Assembly (NCBI RefSeq): GCF_030546805.1 | Contig: NZ_JAUOPC010000003.1 | Coordinates: forward strand, 1-64,000 | Direction of reading: 5' to 3' | Source: Cyclobacterium sp. 1_MG-2023 | Lineage (GTDB): Bacteria; Bacteroidota; Bacteroidia; Cytophagales; Cyclobacteriaceae | Length of the DNA: 64,000 bases | Notes under the pieces: generated by a model | What the model was told of the DNA's origin: nothing | Database searches by the model: none | Seen by the model: the letters and a program-made list of their open reading frames with translations, nothing else | Position numbers and translations under genes: made by a program | Shown: in pieces, positions 50,579 to 59,916 of the stretch | Numbering within the stretch: position 1 is the stretch's first letter | Layout of the letters: every line of letters starts with the position of its first letter

Positions 50579-50627
50579 AAAAAAATCCCCTTTCCTATAA
50601 ACCTTCTGGCAATTCAATGGAAAGGGG
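50579..50627 (-). terminator. Minus-strand terminator between the SGNH gene and the riboswitch
   Basis: On the minus strand CCCCTTTCC (from 50627) pairs with GGAAAGGGG (to 50587), and the RNA continues ATTTTTTT. The loop is 23 bases. It would stop read-through from the hydrolase gene into the metZ leader. Confidence 0.55.
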
Positions 50628-50646
50628 AAAATGAATTTTAATAGAC

Positions 50647-50675
50647 ACACTTGAATAGGTCAGCTATTCAAGTGT
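50647..50675. terminator. Perfect hairpin just after the SGNH hydrolase gene
   Basis: ACACTTGAATAG (50647-50658) pairs perfectly with CTATTCAAGTGT (50664-50675) around a 5-base loop. It sits 23 bp after the hydrolase stop. There is no T-run on the minus strand, so it may act with the terminator at 50579 or protect the mRNA end. Confidence 0.45.
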
Positions 50676-50697
50676 TACATTTAACTGAATAACTGAG

Positions 50698-51348
50698 TTA
50701 TAAATACTTTTCAATGGTTTTTGCCCATATGGCATAACCTTTTTCGTTCATGTGAAGGTTATCTTTAATAAAGATATCATCCATTGGCTCTTTGTCTTTG
50801 TTAAGCATAGGCTTCCATAAGTCAGCATATTTCATGTACTTTTCACTCTTTGTGAATTTTTTTAGTTTTTTATTCAACTCTAGGTACTGATCCGCAAGCT
50901 TCCATCTGGCGATACTTGGTTTCGGACTAACGATAATGATTTCTGTTTCAGGCAAGGCTTCGTGTATTTTACTTGTAATCAGATTGAAAGTCATTAATAT
51001 TTCTTCAACGGACTTACCTGATGAAATGTCATTGTCTCCTTCATAAATAAAAACTTTAGAAGGTTTATAATCCAGTATAAGTTCATCAATATAGTATAGT
51101 AAATCACTAGCCTGAGAACCGCCAAAACCTCCATTGATCACAATGTGTTGCGGAAAGTCTTCTTGCAAGCTTTTCCACATCCTTATGGTAGAACTACCTG
51201 TGAAAACGATACCATTCAAATTGTCTTGAATTGGATTGTCTTTGTGGATCTTCTCCACCTGTCCTTTAAATCTAGTAGGGTCTTGAGCAAAAACTGTGGT
51301 AGAAATAAAAAGTAAAACAGCTAAGAAAGCGAAATTATAATTTTTCAT
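50698..51348 (-). CDS. Secreted SGNH/GDSL-family hydrolase
   Basis: This 216-residue protein has a signal peptide (FAFLAVLLFISTTVFA). The SGNH blocks are visible: GIVFTGSSTIRMWKSL with the nucleophile Ser, NGGFGGSQASDLLYYI (Gly), YEGDNDISSGKS (Asn in block III) and KDNLHMNEKGYAIWA (Asp-x-x-His). It probably hydrolyses an ester or acetyl group on carbohydrate in the periplasm; the substrate cannot be told. Sequence order is that of the small single-domain bacterial acylhydrolases. It lies on the same strand as metZ but is separated from it by two hairpins. Confidence 0.88.
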   Translation of the reverse strand: MKNYNFAFLAVLLFISTTVFAQDPTRFKGQVEKIHKDNPIQDNLNGIVFTGSSTIRMWKSLQEDFPQHIVINGGFGGSQASDLLYYIDELILDYKPSKVFIYEGDNDISSGKSVEEILMTFNLITSKIHEALPETEIIIVSPKPSIARWKLADQYLELNKKLKKFTKSEKYMKYADLWKPMLNKDKEPMDDIFIKDNLHMNEKGYAIWAKTIEKYL

Positions 51349-51660
51349 ATTTGATTATAGATTTTATTGTCTAAAATAATTGAAATATGCGGATTTTAAA
51401 ATCATTTTATTGTTTGATTGTCACGATAGCGGACAAATAAAGCGGACAGTTTTTTATTCTGCCCCATCATTGGCTATAATTTCTTGGTAAGCCTACAAAT
51501 ATCTATTAGTTAAAGGTATACTTTTATTTATTTAAAGTATTGAAATACAGTATTTTATAATTTATTTCTGGAATTTAATCTACATTTAAAGTAAAATCAT
51601 TTTTTTGGCAGCCTACTTGAATAGTGTTTCTTTTAAAAAGCCACACAAGCACTCTTATCT
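51349..51660. other. Divergent intergenic region
   Basis: 312 bp between the hydrolase gene (-) and the DUF4407 gene (+). A short direct repeat (GCGGACAAATAAAGCGGACAG) lies at about 51430. No consensus promoter is clear on either strand and I see no gene. Confidence 0.4.
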
Positions 51661-52734
51661 ATGAATAAAATTGAACGCTTCCTTATATTTTGCTCAGGGG
51701 CTTACCTTCCACTGGTTAAGCGCTGCCCGGGATCTATTCATCAATTCATAGGTATAGGGGGAACAGTCTTGTTCACAGCTGTTTTTGCAGGCTTGTCTGT
51801 AGGTTATGCTTTATTTACCGTTTTCGAAAGTCTATGGCCAGTTTTGGCTGTGGGAATTTTGTGGATGTTGATGATTTTTAACTTGGATAGGTACATTGTT
51901 TCCACCCTCAAAAAGCGGGAAAATTTCAGTCTGGAATTTAAACAAGCTATTCCTAGATTAATATTAGCCATACTGATAGCATTAGTAATTGCCAAACCTT
52001 TGGAGTTGAAGATTTTTGAAAAAGAGATCAACAGGGAATTAGATCGACAACGTTTGGAAACAATACGAGAAAGTAAGGATCAAATTAAAGCCGGTTATCC
52101 TGAAATTCAACAACTACAAGCTGAAATTGATGGACTTAATGCAGAAATCAAAAGTAAGGAGGATTTTCGAAATGAGAAACAGCTTGAATATGACAATGAA
52201 CGATTTGGTGTAAAGACGGATGGAACTACCGGTAGAGCTGGTATTGGCATTAATGCTGAAAAGAAGGAAGAACAATTGGACCAGGCCCAGCAGGACTTGT
52301 TGCAAACTCAAACTTTAAACAGGGAGAAAATTAAAGCGATTCTGTTGGAAATAGATCAACTTAATGATCAAATGAAATTAGAGTTGGATCATCAGATGCT
52401 TTCAGTGGCATCCAATAACGGACTGGCTGCACGTATACAAGCCTTAGATAGTCTTACGAATGCAAATACTGCTGTCTATTGGGCCAACTTAATGATAATG
52501 CTTCTGTTTGTCATGATAGAAATGGCTCCTATTCTCGTGAAACTGCTGGCGAAAAGAGGAGCTTATGACCACTTGCTTGATGCTTATGAGGCAGGGGTTA
52601 TTTTGTATGCGGATGAACAATGGCACAAAAAGAAAAGTCAAAGCGATTTGAGAAAAGATGTATTTGATGAAATTGAACCTGAAAGGAAAGTTGCTCAGAA
52701 AAAATTTGATTTGGGACTGCTGCAAGCGAAGTAA
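51661..52734 (+). CDS. DUF4407 membrane protein
   Basis: This 357-residue protein follows the DUF4407 pattern: FCSGAYLPLVKRCPGSIHQF at the N-terminus, two helices close together (about 32-52 and 57-77, with FNLDRYIVST after them), another near 97-117 (PRLILAILIALVIAKPLELK), a long charged coiled coil (about 122-260) and a last helix (WANLMIMLLFVMIEMAPILV), then a soluble tail. The function is unknown; members often sit alone. It could sense or scaffold at the inner membrane. The next gene (122 bp later) is a sulfatase, probably independent. Confidence 0.85.
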   Translation: MNKIERFLIFCSGAYLPLVKRCPGSIHQFIGIGGTVLFTAVFAGLSVGYALFTVFESLWPVLAVGILWMLMIFNLDRYIVSTLKKRENFSLEFKQAIPRLILAILIALVIAKPLELKIFEKEINRELDRQRLETIRESKDQIKAGYPEIQQLQAEIDGLNAEIKSKEDFRNEKQLEYDNERFGVKTDGTTGRAGIGINAEKKEEQLDQAQQDLLQTQTLNREKIKAILLEIDQLNDQMKLELDHQMLSVASNNGLAARIQALDSLTNANTAVYWANLMIMLLFVMIEMAPILVKLLAKRGAYDHLLDAYEAGVILYADEQWHKKKSQSDLRKDVFDEIEPERKVAQKKFDLGLLQAK

Positions 52735-52855
52735 AGCCAATAATCACTAATAAATTAGGTGTTTAGCTTATAAGTATTATGCTTATTTTTTTGGGTAGCT
52801 TATTGAATTTAGTGTAATTTTCACCAAATTTCATTTTCATCCCAATTTTAGCCCT

Positions 52856-54331
52856 ATGAGATCAATAACCCTAATTTTATTAGGTTGCCTTCTTAGCTTG
52901 AATTTTTCATGCAAACCAAAAGAAACTGAACAGCATGGAGGTGAAGAAACTCCCCCCCCTCCAAATATTGTTTTTATTTTGGCCGATCAATGGCGTGCAC
53001 AGTCTGTGGGATTTCTTGGGAATAAGGATGTTATTACGCCTAACTTGGATAGTTTAGCAAAAGAGAGCACTGTTTTTCATAATGCAGTTACTGTAATGGC
53101 CGTATGTGCACCTTGGCGAGGGAGTTTTATCTCAGGTCAGTATCCATTGACCCACGGGGTTTTTTACAATGACAAACCCTTTCCAACGGAAGCCACCACT
53201 ATAGCAAAAATATATAAAGAAGCGGGCTACCAGACAGGTTATATTGGCAAATGGCATTTAAATGGGCATGCAAGAGGTGAAGAACCTTTTAGTGCTAGAA
53301 ATAAACCTGTACCTAAAGAAAGAAGGCAGGGGTTTGATTATTGGAAAGTCAGAGAAGTAACCCACAATTATAACAACTCATATTATTTTGATGAAGAAAA
53401 TCAAAAGCAATTTTGGGAAGGGTATGATGCTTTTTCTCAAACTGACAGTGCCATCAGCTATATCAATAAAAATAAGGACAGTCCTTTTCTATTGGTATTG
53501 TCTTGGGGTCCTCCTCATGACCCTTACCATACTGCTCCGCAAGCATACAGGGATATGTATGAGCCTTCAGCATTAAGTGTGAGGCCAAATGTTCCTGAAG
53601 AATTTCAAGATAGTGCAAGGAATGTATTGGCCAACTATTATGCCCATTGTACAGCCTTAGATCACGCTGTAGGCGATTTATTAAAAGCCGTTGATCAAGC
53701 TGGTATTGCTGACAATACGATTTTTGTTTTCACTTCTGAACATGGAGATATGATCATGTCTAAAGGAATGTTGAAGAAGCAAAGGCCTTGGGATGAATCC
53801 ATAAAAGTCCCAATGCTCATTAGGTATCCTGAAAAATTAGGCAAAGGCAATAAAGCGGTTTACGACCCTATTAATACACCGGACCTTTTACCTACCTTGT
53901 TGGGATTAAGTGATTTGGAAATACCCGAGTCCATTGAAGGAACAGACTTTTCAAGTAAATTGATAGCAGGTGAAGAATTAGGGAATGAGGCAGCATTAAT
54001 CATGCTTCCGGTTCCATTTCATGAATGGAAATTTTTGAATGGAGGTAGAGAATATCGTGGAGTCAGGACAAAAAAATATACTTACGTTAGAGATTTGTTG
54101 GGGCCTTGGTTGCTTTATGACAATGAAAAAGATCCTTACCAGATGCATAACCTGGTTGACATGCCTCAGTTTTCCCAATTAAAAAATCATTTAGACGGCC
54201 TATTGAATGAAAAGTTGAAGGCTACCAATGATGAATTTCTTCCCGCAGATGAATACATGGAAAAATGGAATTATTTGTACGACAGAAATGACAGTATTAG
54301 GGATGAAAATTATCTTTCAATCAACAGGTGA
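52856..54331 (+). CDS. Sulfatase lipoprotein
   Basis: This 491-residue type I sulfatase has a lipoprotein signal (ITLILLGCLLSLNFSC, lipid Cys 19) and a charged, proline-rich linker. The metal site begins with NIVFILADQWRAQS. The formylglycine motif is Cys84 in VCAPWRGSF (C-x-P-x-R). IGKWHL supplies the Lys and His typical of the family, FTSEHGDMI the Asp-His part and MLKKQRPWDESIKVPMLIRY the later lysine. The maturase that converts the Cys is not seen in the window. Its substrate is unknown; marine polysaccharide sulfate is plausible. No glycosidase is beside it. Confidence 0.92.
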   Translation: MRSITLILLGCLLSLNFSCKPKETEQHGGEETPPPPNIVFILADQWRAQSVGFLGNKDVITPNLDSLAKESTVFHNAVTVMAVCAPWRGSFISGQYPLTHGVFYNDKPFPTEATTIAKIYKEAGYQTGYIGKWHLNGHARGEEPFSARNKPVPKERRQGFDYWKVREVTHNYNNSYYFDEENQKQFWEGYDAFSQTDSAISYINKNKDSPFLLVLSWGPPHDPYHTAPQAYRDMYEPSALSVRPNVPEEFQDSARNVLANYYAHCTALDHAVGDLLKAVDQAGIADNTIFVFTSEHGDMIMSKGMLKKQRPWDESIKVPMLIRYPEKLGKGNKAVYDPINTPDLLPTLLGLSDLEIPESIEGTDFSSKLIAGEELGNEAALIMLPVPFHEWKFLNGGREYRGVRTKKYTYVRDLLGPWLLYDNEKDPYQMHNLVDMPQFSQLKNHLDGLLNEKLKATNDEFLPADEYMEKWNYLYDRNDSIRDENYLSINR

Positions 54332-54360
54332 TTTAAGTAGGAGAAATTTCGGTAAATCAA

Positions 54361-56004
54361 TCAGTTTAGGTTAAGTAAATAGCTCGCTGTGTTAAAGGTT
54401 TTATTTCGACCTTCTCTGTATCGAACCCTTAGTTCGAAGTTTCCTTTTAAAAGGGAAGGCTTGAAAGTAAAATTAAGTATTCCATTGTCATCAATTTCTT
54501 TGTTGGATTGCCAGGTTAAAATACTTCTGAAATCGGGGAAATGCTTCTCATGATTAGCTGTTTTTGATGCGGTATGAAATTCATAAGGTTTTTGCAATCC
54601 CTTGTAAGTGATAAACAAGGCATTCTTAGGTAGGTCAAAACCTCCAAAATCGTTTTTAAATGAGCTGAGGTTTACCATGCCAGTAAATTTTAGATCATTG
54701 ATATAAAAATACCGGTTGATAATGTCCATGCTTTTGATACCTTTTGGGTTAAATTTAGCAAATGCATCACTGTCAAATACAGGCATTCCATCGATTACTA
54801 GCAAGGGACTTTCTTTAAATACTAGGTTATACGGGATATTGAAATTTTTAAATATGGTTTTGCGGTTTTGACTTCGTACCAAAACCATGGGAACATATTC
54901 CCTAATGGTGGTGGCCATGTCTTCAAAGCGGTTGTAATCATCCAATTGATAACTGTAGTCTGTGATGTATTGAAAAGGTAAGGGGACAAGTGGCACCTCA
55001 ATCGGCGCCAGATAATATTGATGACTAGCTCTAGCTAAAATCTTTTCTTTAATAAATGCTTCGTCAGTAGGGCTTAGTGATAGAGGAGGCAGGGTAAAAT
55101 CCTCATTAGGAGTTTTCTCCCAAAATGGTGAAGAAAGTATGAAGTTTACCTGTTCATCTGTTCTTGTAGATTGTATGACTGCATATTCAAAAAAGGAAAA
55201 ATTTCCAGTGTCAAAATAGACATCTCCCTTTTCATTCGGTTTGTCTACAAACATATGGGATTGATTGCCATGCAGGGTTAGGAAAAATACCTCAGCGGTA
55301 TCAATGGCACTGTCAAGAATTTTACCCTTAACGATATGTCCATATAGTTCCGGGATTAAGTCCTGATTCTGAGGAGTCTCGGAAGCATACATTTCATTAA
55401 AATTGATAGTAGCACCAAGATCATCTAAAGGACTTACTTTATTGACTACAATTGAAATGTCGCTAGCATCAGGCAGGGGCAATGATACTGCTAACAAGCT
55501 ATCCCTTGAATTGATATATGAGGGATTCAGTAAGTTGGGAAGGTCTCCGGCTTTCTTTTGTTGACTAGAATCGATTACAGGTGGCTTTTGAGAGTTAATA
55601 ATAGAAACCATGGATTGAAAAACTCCTTTTTCACCTGAAATATAAGGGCTGATTCTTGTATAAACCCGCAATAAATAATTGTCGGAGGGAAGCTCAGGGG
55701 GAATTTGTAAATAGGAATTAACTTTTCCGTTTTCAAGCTTGGCAAGATCTCCTGCCACAGAAATTCCATTTCTATCCAAGAGCTCCATATAAATCACTTT
55801 AGAGGGACTGGGTTTATTTCCGGAATTTACCGAAACTTCCATCCATAGGTATTCCTCTGTTAAAGAAACAGGGTTGACGACTTGAACCAAAACCTCTTCA
55901 TCAGGAAAGTTGTCCGTCGATTGGGCCAGGCCTTGAAAACTGTAGGTACAGCAAAAACCAAGGAAAATAAGGGTAAGGCATGTAGTTAAAAATTGCTTAT
56001 TCAT
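54361..56004 (-). CDS. Secreted protein with a TonB-plug-like segment (last gene of the receptor operon)
   Basis: I do not recognise a named family for this 547-residue protein. ATG 56004 is chosen because it begins a signal peptide (LTTCLTLIFLGFCCTYSFQG) and overlaps the preceding gene by 8 bp. The first part looks like a beta-sandwich domain of the MG2/alpha-2-macroglobulin type (VNPVSLTEEYLWMEVSVNSG, YMELLDRNGISV, LPSDNYLLRVYTRIS). Later, LLVIDGMPVFDSDAFAKFNP and GIKSMDIINRYF recall the plug of TonB receptors, but no barrel follows. A role at the outer membrane with the receptor at 57154 is inference. Confidence 0.6.
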   Translation of the reverse strand: MNKQFLTTCLTLIFLGFCCTYSFQGLAQSTDNFPDEEVLVQVVNPVSLTEEYLWMEVSVNSGNKPSPSKVIYMELLDRNGISVAGDLAKLENGKVNSYLQIPPELPSDNYLLRVYTRISPYISGEKGVFQSMVSIINSQKPPVIDSSQQKKAGDLPNLLNPSYINSRDSLLAVSLPLPDASDISIVVNKVSPLDDLGATINFNEMYASETPQNQDLIPELYGHIVKGKILDSAIDTAEVFFLTLHGNQSHMFVDKPNEKGDVYFDTGNFSFFEYAVIQSTRTDEQVNFILSSPFWEKTPNEDFTLPPLSLSPTDEAFIKEKILARASHQYYLAPIEVPLVPLPFQYITDYSYQLDDYNRFEDMATTIREYVPMVLVRSQNRKTIFKNFNIPYNLVFKESPLLVIDGMPVFDSDAFAKFNPKGIKSMDIINRYFYINDLKFTGMVNLSSFKNDFGGFDLPKNALFITYKGLQKPYEFHTASKTANHEKHFPDFRSILTWQSNKEIDDNGILNFTFKPSLLKGNFELRVRYREGRNKTFNTASYLLNLN

Positions 56005-57154
56005 CTTGCCAATAATCTGGTTTTTCAAGTACTCCTCCTCTGAGTCTGCAATCTGTACAGCCTTCTGTAGAAGCAAAATAGCCTCCACAAGGTAAATCAT
56101 CACAATATTCATATAAAGGTATAAAATTCAACAAACCGAATACTTCTTGATAATCCTGCGGAGCAATCGTATCAATTATGCAACCGTAATAATCTTGAAT
56201 TGAAGTCCGCCATGGAACCACATCACTGGAATTGATGTAGAGTACTTTTTCTTTTGAAACGCCAGCTGAAATATATCCTATCACGGATTCGTCCGGGTTG
56301 TTTACTGAGTGAATATTGCTCTCCACCGCTGAGGGTAGGGGGCTGAATATACCACCAATATCGTCAGAATTTCTTCTGATTCCCTCCCAGAAAATATAGG
56401 CCTCGCTGTTGATAGCATATTGCTTAGCTTTGATTCTATAACGGATTCCTAATTTTTCAGATAAACTGTCTATGGTTAACAATTCCTTTTGAAAAATTCG
56501 ACTGTCTTCAAAGCGAGAAGAGACCTCCAAAATAACCCTTCTTGATTGGTCAAAATTATAGCAGCGATTGGTCAATTGATCCAATGGTATGTCTACCATT
56601 TCTCCTGTTTCTTTGTCATAGTTAAAAAAGGAAGTATGTGGCGTACGGTATATCCATGCTTCTTCATATTGCCATAGAAAATATTCAGCTTCATCATTGC
56701 CTATAGTATTGCTATAAATCTGTACATCCCCATCTTCTTTTGTAAAAGTGATTTCAAAATCAGGTGTGGCGATTGGTACTATTTTGTCAGAAACGTAACT
56801 TTCGCCATTGCTTAAATTTATGCTAAGGGTATATACCTCATCTTCCGGCAAAAAATCCTCGATAATATAGGAACCAAAATTATCGGATTCCAACTCCCAA
56901 CTTTCACCACTATCGGTGGTAAGGAAAATGCTGGCCCCCGGCACAGAGAATTGAGGTATATCGCTATAGAGGGTTGACGCATAACTTAAGTTGATGCTTG
57001 TTGTGCCTCCACCCACTTCAATAAAACCTTCTACCACCAAAATATTTTCATTCAACTCATTGAGTTCAGGAGAAAAAGGTTCTCTACAACCAAAAGAGAG
57101 TAAAAGAATACCCAGCAGCACATGGAACTGTGTTTTATTTATTTTGGTATCCAT
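55997..57154 (-). CDS. DUF4249 lipoprotein
   Basis: This 385-residue lipoprotein (signal FHVLLGILLLSFGC, lipid Cys 23) opens with EPFSPELNELNENILVVEGF, the standard DUF4249 beginning, and continues GGGTTSINLSYAST and VPGASIFLTTDSGE as a beta-sandwich. The C-terminus is cysteine-rich (YCDDLPCGGYF, GCTDCRLRGG), also usual in the family. DUF4249 genes regularly follow TonB receptors of the STN type; here the start overlaps the receptor stop by one base (TAATG). It is probably a surface-exposed accessory or ligand-binding subunit of that receptor. Confidence 0.88.
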   Translation of the reverse strand: MDTKINKTQFHVLLGILLLSFGCREPFSPELNELNENILVVEGFIEVGGGTTSINLSYASTLYSDIPQFSVPGASIFLTTDSGESWELESDNFGSYIIEDFLPEDEVYTLSINLSNGESYVSDKIVPIATPDFEITFTKEDGDVQIYSNTIGNDEAEYFLWQYEEAWIYRTPHTSFFNYDKETGEMVDIPLDQLTNRCYNFDQSRRVILEVSSRFEDSRIFQKELLTIDSLSEKLGIRYRIKAKQYAINSEAYIFWEGIRRNSDDIGGIFSPLPSAVESNIHSVNNPDESVIGYISAGVSKEKVLYINSSDVVPWRTSIQDYYGCIIDTIAPQDYQEVFGLLNFIPLYEYCDDLPCGGYFASTEGCTDCRLRGGVLEKPDYWQDE

Positions 57155-59916
57155 TAAAATTTAAAATTATAGGTGATAAATGGAATAGGTCTAGCAAATA
57201 TGGATAGTTTATAGCCTTGTATGGTCCCGTTTTCCGGGGAAAAGTAGACCGAATAAGGATTTGCGCGACCAAGTAAGTTGTATACCCCCATTGACCAAGA
57301 GGCATGAGCTAGTTTTCTGACTTTATGATTACCTTCAATATTAAATGACAAGTCTACTCTGAAATAATCCGGTATACGGTATGCATTTCGGTCTGAATAA
57401 TAGACTCTTTCTGAGCCGTTGTAATAAAACTTGGCAATGGGCAAGGTGATTGGCCTGCCTGTACTGTAATTGGCATTGATAGAAGTATTTATCCTTTTGG
57501 TAAATTCAAAATTTCCTGCCAGCATGATGTCATGGGGTTGGTCAAAATTACTGGGGTAAAATTTCCCTCTATTGACCATCTCTCCCAATTCATCAGGATT
57601 GGTTCTGAACAAGGATCTTGAATAAGTATAACTTATCCATCCATTTAATTTCCCCTCCGTTTTTTTCGCCATTAGTTCTATGCCATATGCCTTTCCTTGG
57701 GTATTGATTACATCTTGTTCAATATTGTCATTTAGGATTAGAGAGGCCCCACTTCTGAAATCTACTAAATTCCTCATTTTTCGATAATAAATTTCGGCTG
57801 AAGTTTCAATGGTGTTTGATTGGAAATTTTTAAAGAATCCTATGGCCCATTGGTCTCCAAGTTGAGGGGCCAAATGAGGATCACTTAACTTCCAAGTATC
57901 CGTTGGAGCAATGGCAGAAGTATTGGTAAGCATATGTAAATGCTGCCTCATACTGTTGTATCCTGCCTTAATTGAAGTGAAGTTATCCAAAGCATATCGA
58001 GCAGAAAACCTAACCTCAGGACCCTGATAAGTATTGATTATTTCGCCTGAAGAGTACGCTGTTTCTCCTATTTTGGTTTCTTCAGTCTTAATTGAATTTC
58101 TAGGGTATTCATTGACTGTATTTGGTCCCAAGTAATTGTAAATAACATATCTTAAGCCATAGCTGAACATTAATTTTGGATTAAATTCATATTCGTCTCC
58201 TAAGAAAAAAGAAGTTTCTAAAGCATTTTCACGACTTACTTGCTCATGAAGAAGGATGGACTCGCTTCCTTTGGGTATTTGTTCTCCGGGGTTGAGGTTA
58301 TAATAAATGGCATTCATGCCAAAGCTCAATTGGTGTTTGTCGTTTAAGTCAAACGTGAAATGATTTTTCCAACTGCTTTGGTCCATTCCAAAACCAAAAG
58401 TAAAGGCATTTAAAGGATCTTGTTCGCTCTGAATGTCAAAAGTATATTGGTCATGGCCTAAGTGAAACTTGCCTTCCAAACGATCACTAAAATAATGCGT
58501 CCAAGAAGCACTTAGGTTTAAATTCTGATAATTAAAAACAGTATCCTTATCAAATCTAAAGGCATCCTTGCTCCAATAGGCAGAAATGGTAAGCTCATTG
58601 TTTTCATTCATTTTGTGTTTCATGTTTAGGTTTAAATCATGAAACGAAGCCCTGCTATTTCGGAATTCTGAATCTTCATCCAAAAAACCAAATAACCAAT
58701 TGGAATAAGTAGTTCTTCCCCCAACGGCAAAGGTTGTTTTTTCAGAAAGTGGTCCCTCCAAGTACAAGCGACTGGTCATTAAACCTATGCCACCGCCCCC
58801 CTTAAGTTTCTCTTCATTGCCAAACTTGCCTTGAATATCAAGCACAGAAGATAACCTTCCTCCAAACTTTACAGGAACACCGGCCTTGTATAAGTCTACA
58901 CTTTCTACCATGTCCGGATTGAAGGCAGAAAAAAGCCCAAAAAGATGGGTCGGATTGTAAATTGTAGCCCCATTGAATAAAATCAAGTTTTGGTCTGCTG
59001 CTCCACCTCTCACATTAAATCCCGCGCTAGCCTCGCCAACGGTTTTTACTCCGGGTAAGGTCAGGACGGCTCGTAGCACATCCACTTCCCCAAGTACAGC
59101 CGGTAATTTTTTTAAGGATTGTACAGTGATAGAAGAAAGCCCCATTTCCGGCCGTTCTATATTGGCAGATTTTTCTGAGGTTACGGTTACTTGATTTAAT
59201 GAAATAATATTGTCATCCATTGCTACATTTAGCACACCATCCCCACGTATATTGACCTGCCTTTGTTCCTGGTATGCTCCGAAATTTTGGAAAATTAAAG
59301 TGTGGCGTCCTTTGCTTAAAGTAATGGTGTAGTTGCCTTTTTCATCTGAAATAGACTTGGCACCCTGCTCAGTAGTATAGATTAATGCACCAATGATAGG
59401 CTCACCGGACTCAAAACTTCTTATTTTCCCTTTTAAAACGGCTACTGTAGCACCCGGAGCATCATTGCTGCTTCCAATTTCCCATAGCCTGTTCTTTGCA
59501 AAGGAGCGGTCCTTGTTTTCTTTTTGAACTGAATTGTCCACAATTAAATTCGCTGAGGATGATTTGACTTCAAAAAAATCCTTGGGGAGCTCCATATTCA
59601 AGGCAGTTCCTCGGCTAATGAAAATTCTTTTTTCATTGTCGATTGCATAATATAGCTCCGACCCTCTAAAAATTTCATCTAATAAATTCTCAATGGTGCT
59701 TTCGTAGGCATTGACATTGATGGTAAGGGTGTCAACGTCTGCTTGTTTGAAGAACATGCGATAGTTTGATTTGCTTTCGACCATTTGGGAAAATTGGTCA
59801 AAAGAAATACCTGAAAAAATCCCTGAAATTCTTTCCTCACTTGGTGTTTGCGCAACTGTATATTGCATGCTTATCAAGAAAAGGAAGCTTGCTAACCTAA
59901 ATAATTTCTTAATCAT
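57154..59916 (-). CDS. TonB-dependent receptor with N-terminal STN domain
   Basis: This 920-residue outer-membrane receptor has a signal peptide (LFRLASFLFLISMQYTVAQ). Then comes an STN domain (FSQMVESKSNYRMFFKQADV to NEKRIFISRG, about 37-100), used in other receptors to signal to a FecR-type anti-sigma factor. A carboxypeptidase-like domain follows (LKGKIRSFESGEPIIGALIY). The plug has LPAVLGEVDVLRAVLTLPGV, GFNVRGGAADQNLILFNGAT and VDLYKAGVPVKFGGRLSSVL. The barrel ends FARPIPFITYNFKF. It is the second gene of a four-gene run and overlaps both neighbours (4 bp and 1 bp). No FecI/FecR pair is present in the window. Confidence 0.92.
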   Translation of the reverse strand: MIKKLFRLASFLFLISMQYTVAQTPSEERISGIFSGISFDQFSQMVESKSNYRMFFKQADVDTLTINVNAYESTIENLLDEIFRGSELYYAIDNEKRIFISRGTALNMELPKDFFEVKSSSANLIVDNSVQKENKDRSFAKNRLWEIGSSNDAPGATVAVLKGKIRSFESGEPIIGALIYTTEQGAKSISDEKGNYTITLSKGRHTLIFQNFGAYQEQRQVNIRGDGVLNVAMDDNIISLNQVTVTSEKSANIERPEMGLSSITVQSLKKLPAVLGEVDVLRAVLTLPGVKTVGEASAGFNVRGGAADQNLILFNGATIYNPTHLFGLFSAFNPDMVESVDLYKAGVPVKFGGRLSSVLDIQGKFGNEEKLKGGGGIGLMTSRLYLEGPLSEKTTFAVGGRTTYSNWLFGFLDEDSEFRNSRASFHDLNLNMKHKMNENNELTISAYWSKDAFRFDKDTVFNYQNLNLSASWTHYFSDRLEGKFHLGHDQYTFDIQSEQDPLNAFTFGFGMDQSSWKNHFTFDLNDKHQLSFGMNAIYYNLNPGEQIPKGSESILLHEQVSRENALETSFFLGDEYEFNPKLMFSYGLRYVIYNYLGPNTVNEYPRNSIKTEETKIGETAYSSGEIINTYQGPEVRFSARYALDNFTSIKAGYNSMRQHLHMLTNTSAIAPTDTWKLSDPHLAPQLGDQWAIGFFKNFQSNTIETSAEIYYRKMRNLVDFRSGASLILNDNIEQDVINTQGKAYGIELMAKKTEGKLNGWISYTYSRSLFRTNPDELGEMVNRGKFYPSNFDQPHDIMLAGNFEFTKRINTSINANYSTGRPITLPIAKFYYNGSERVYYSDRNAYRIPDYFRVDLSFNIEGNHKVRKLAHASWSMGVYNLLGRANPYSVYFSPENGTIQGYKLSIFARPIPFITYNFKF

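Noticed and set aside
50372-50641. An 89-codon plus-strand open frame
   Set aside because: It lies antisense to the SAM-I riboswitch and terminator. The conserved pattern is the RNA, and the protein has no recognisable features.
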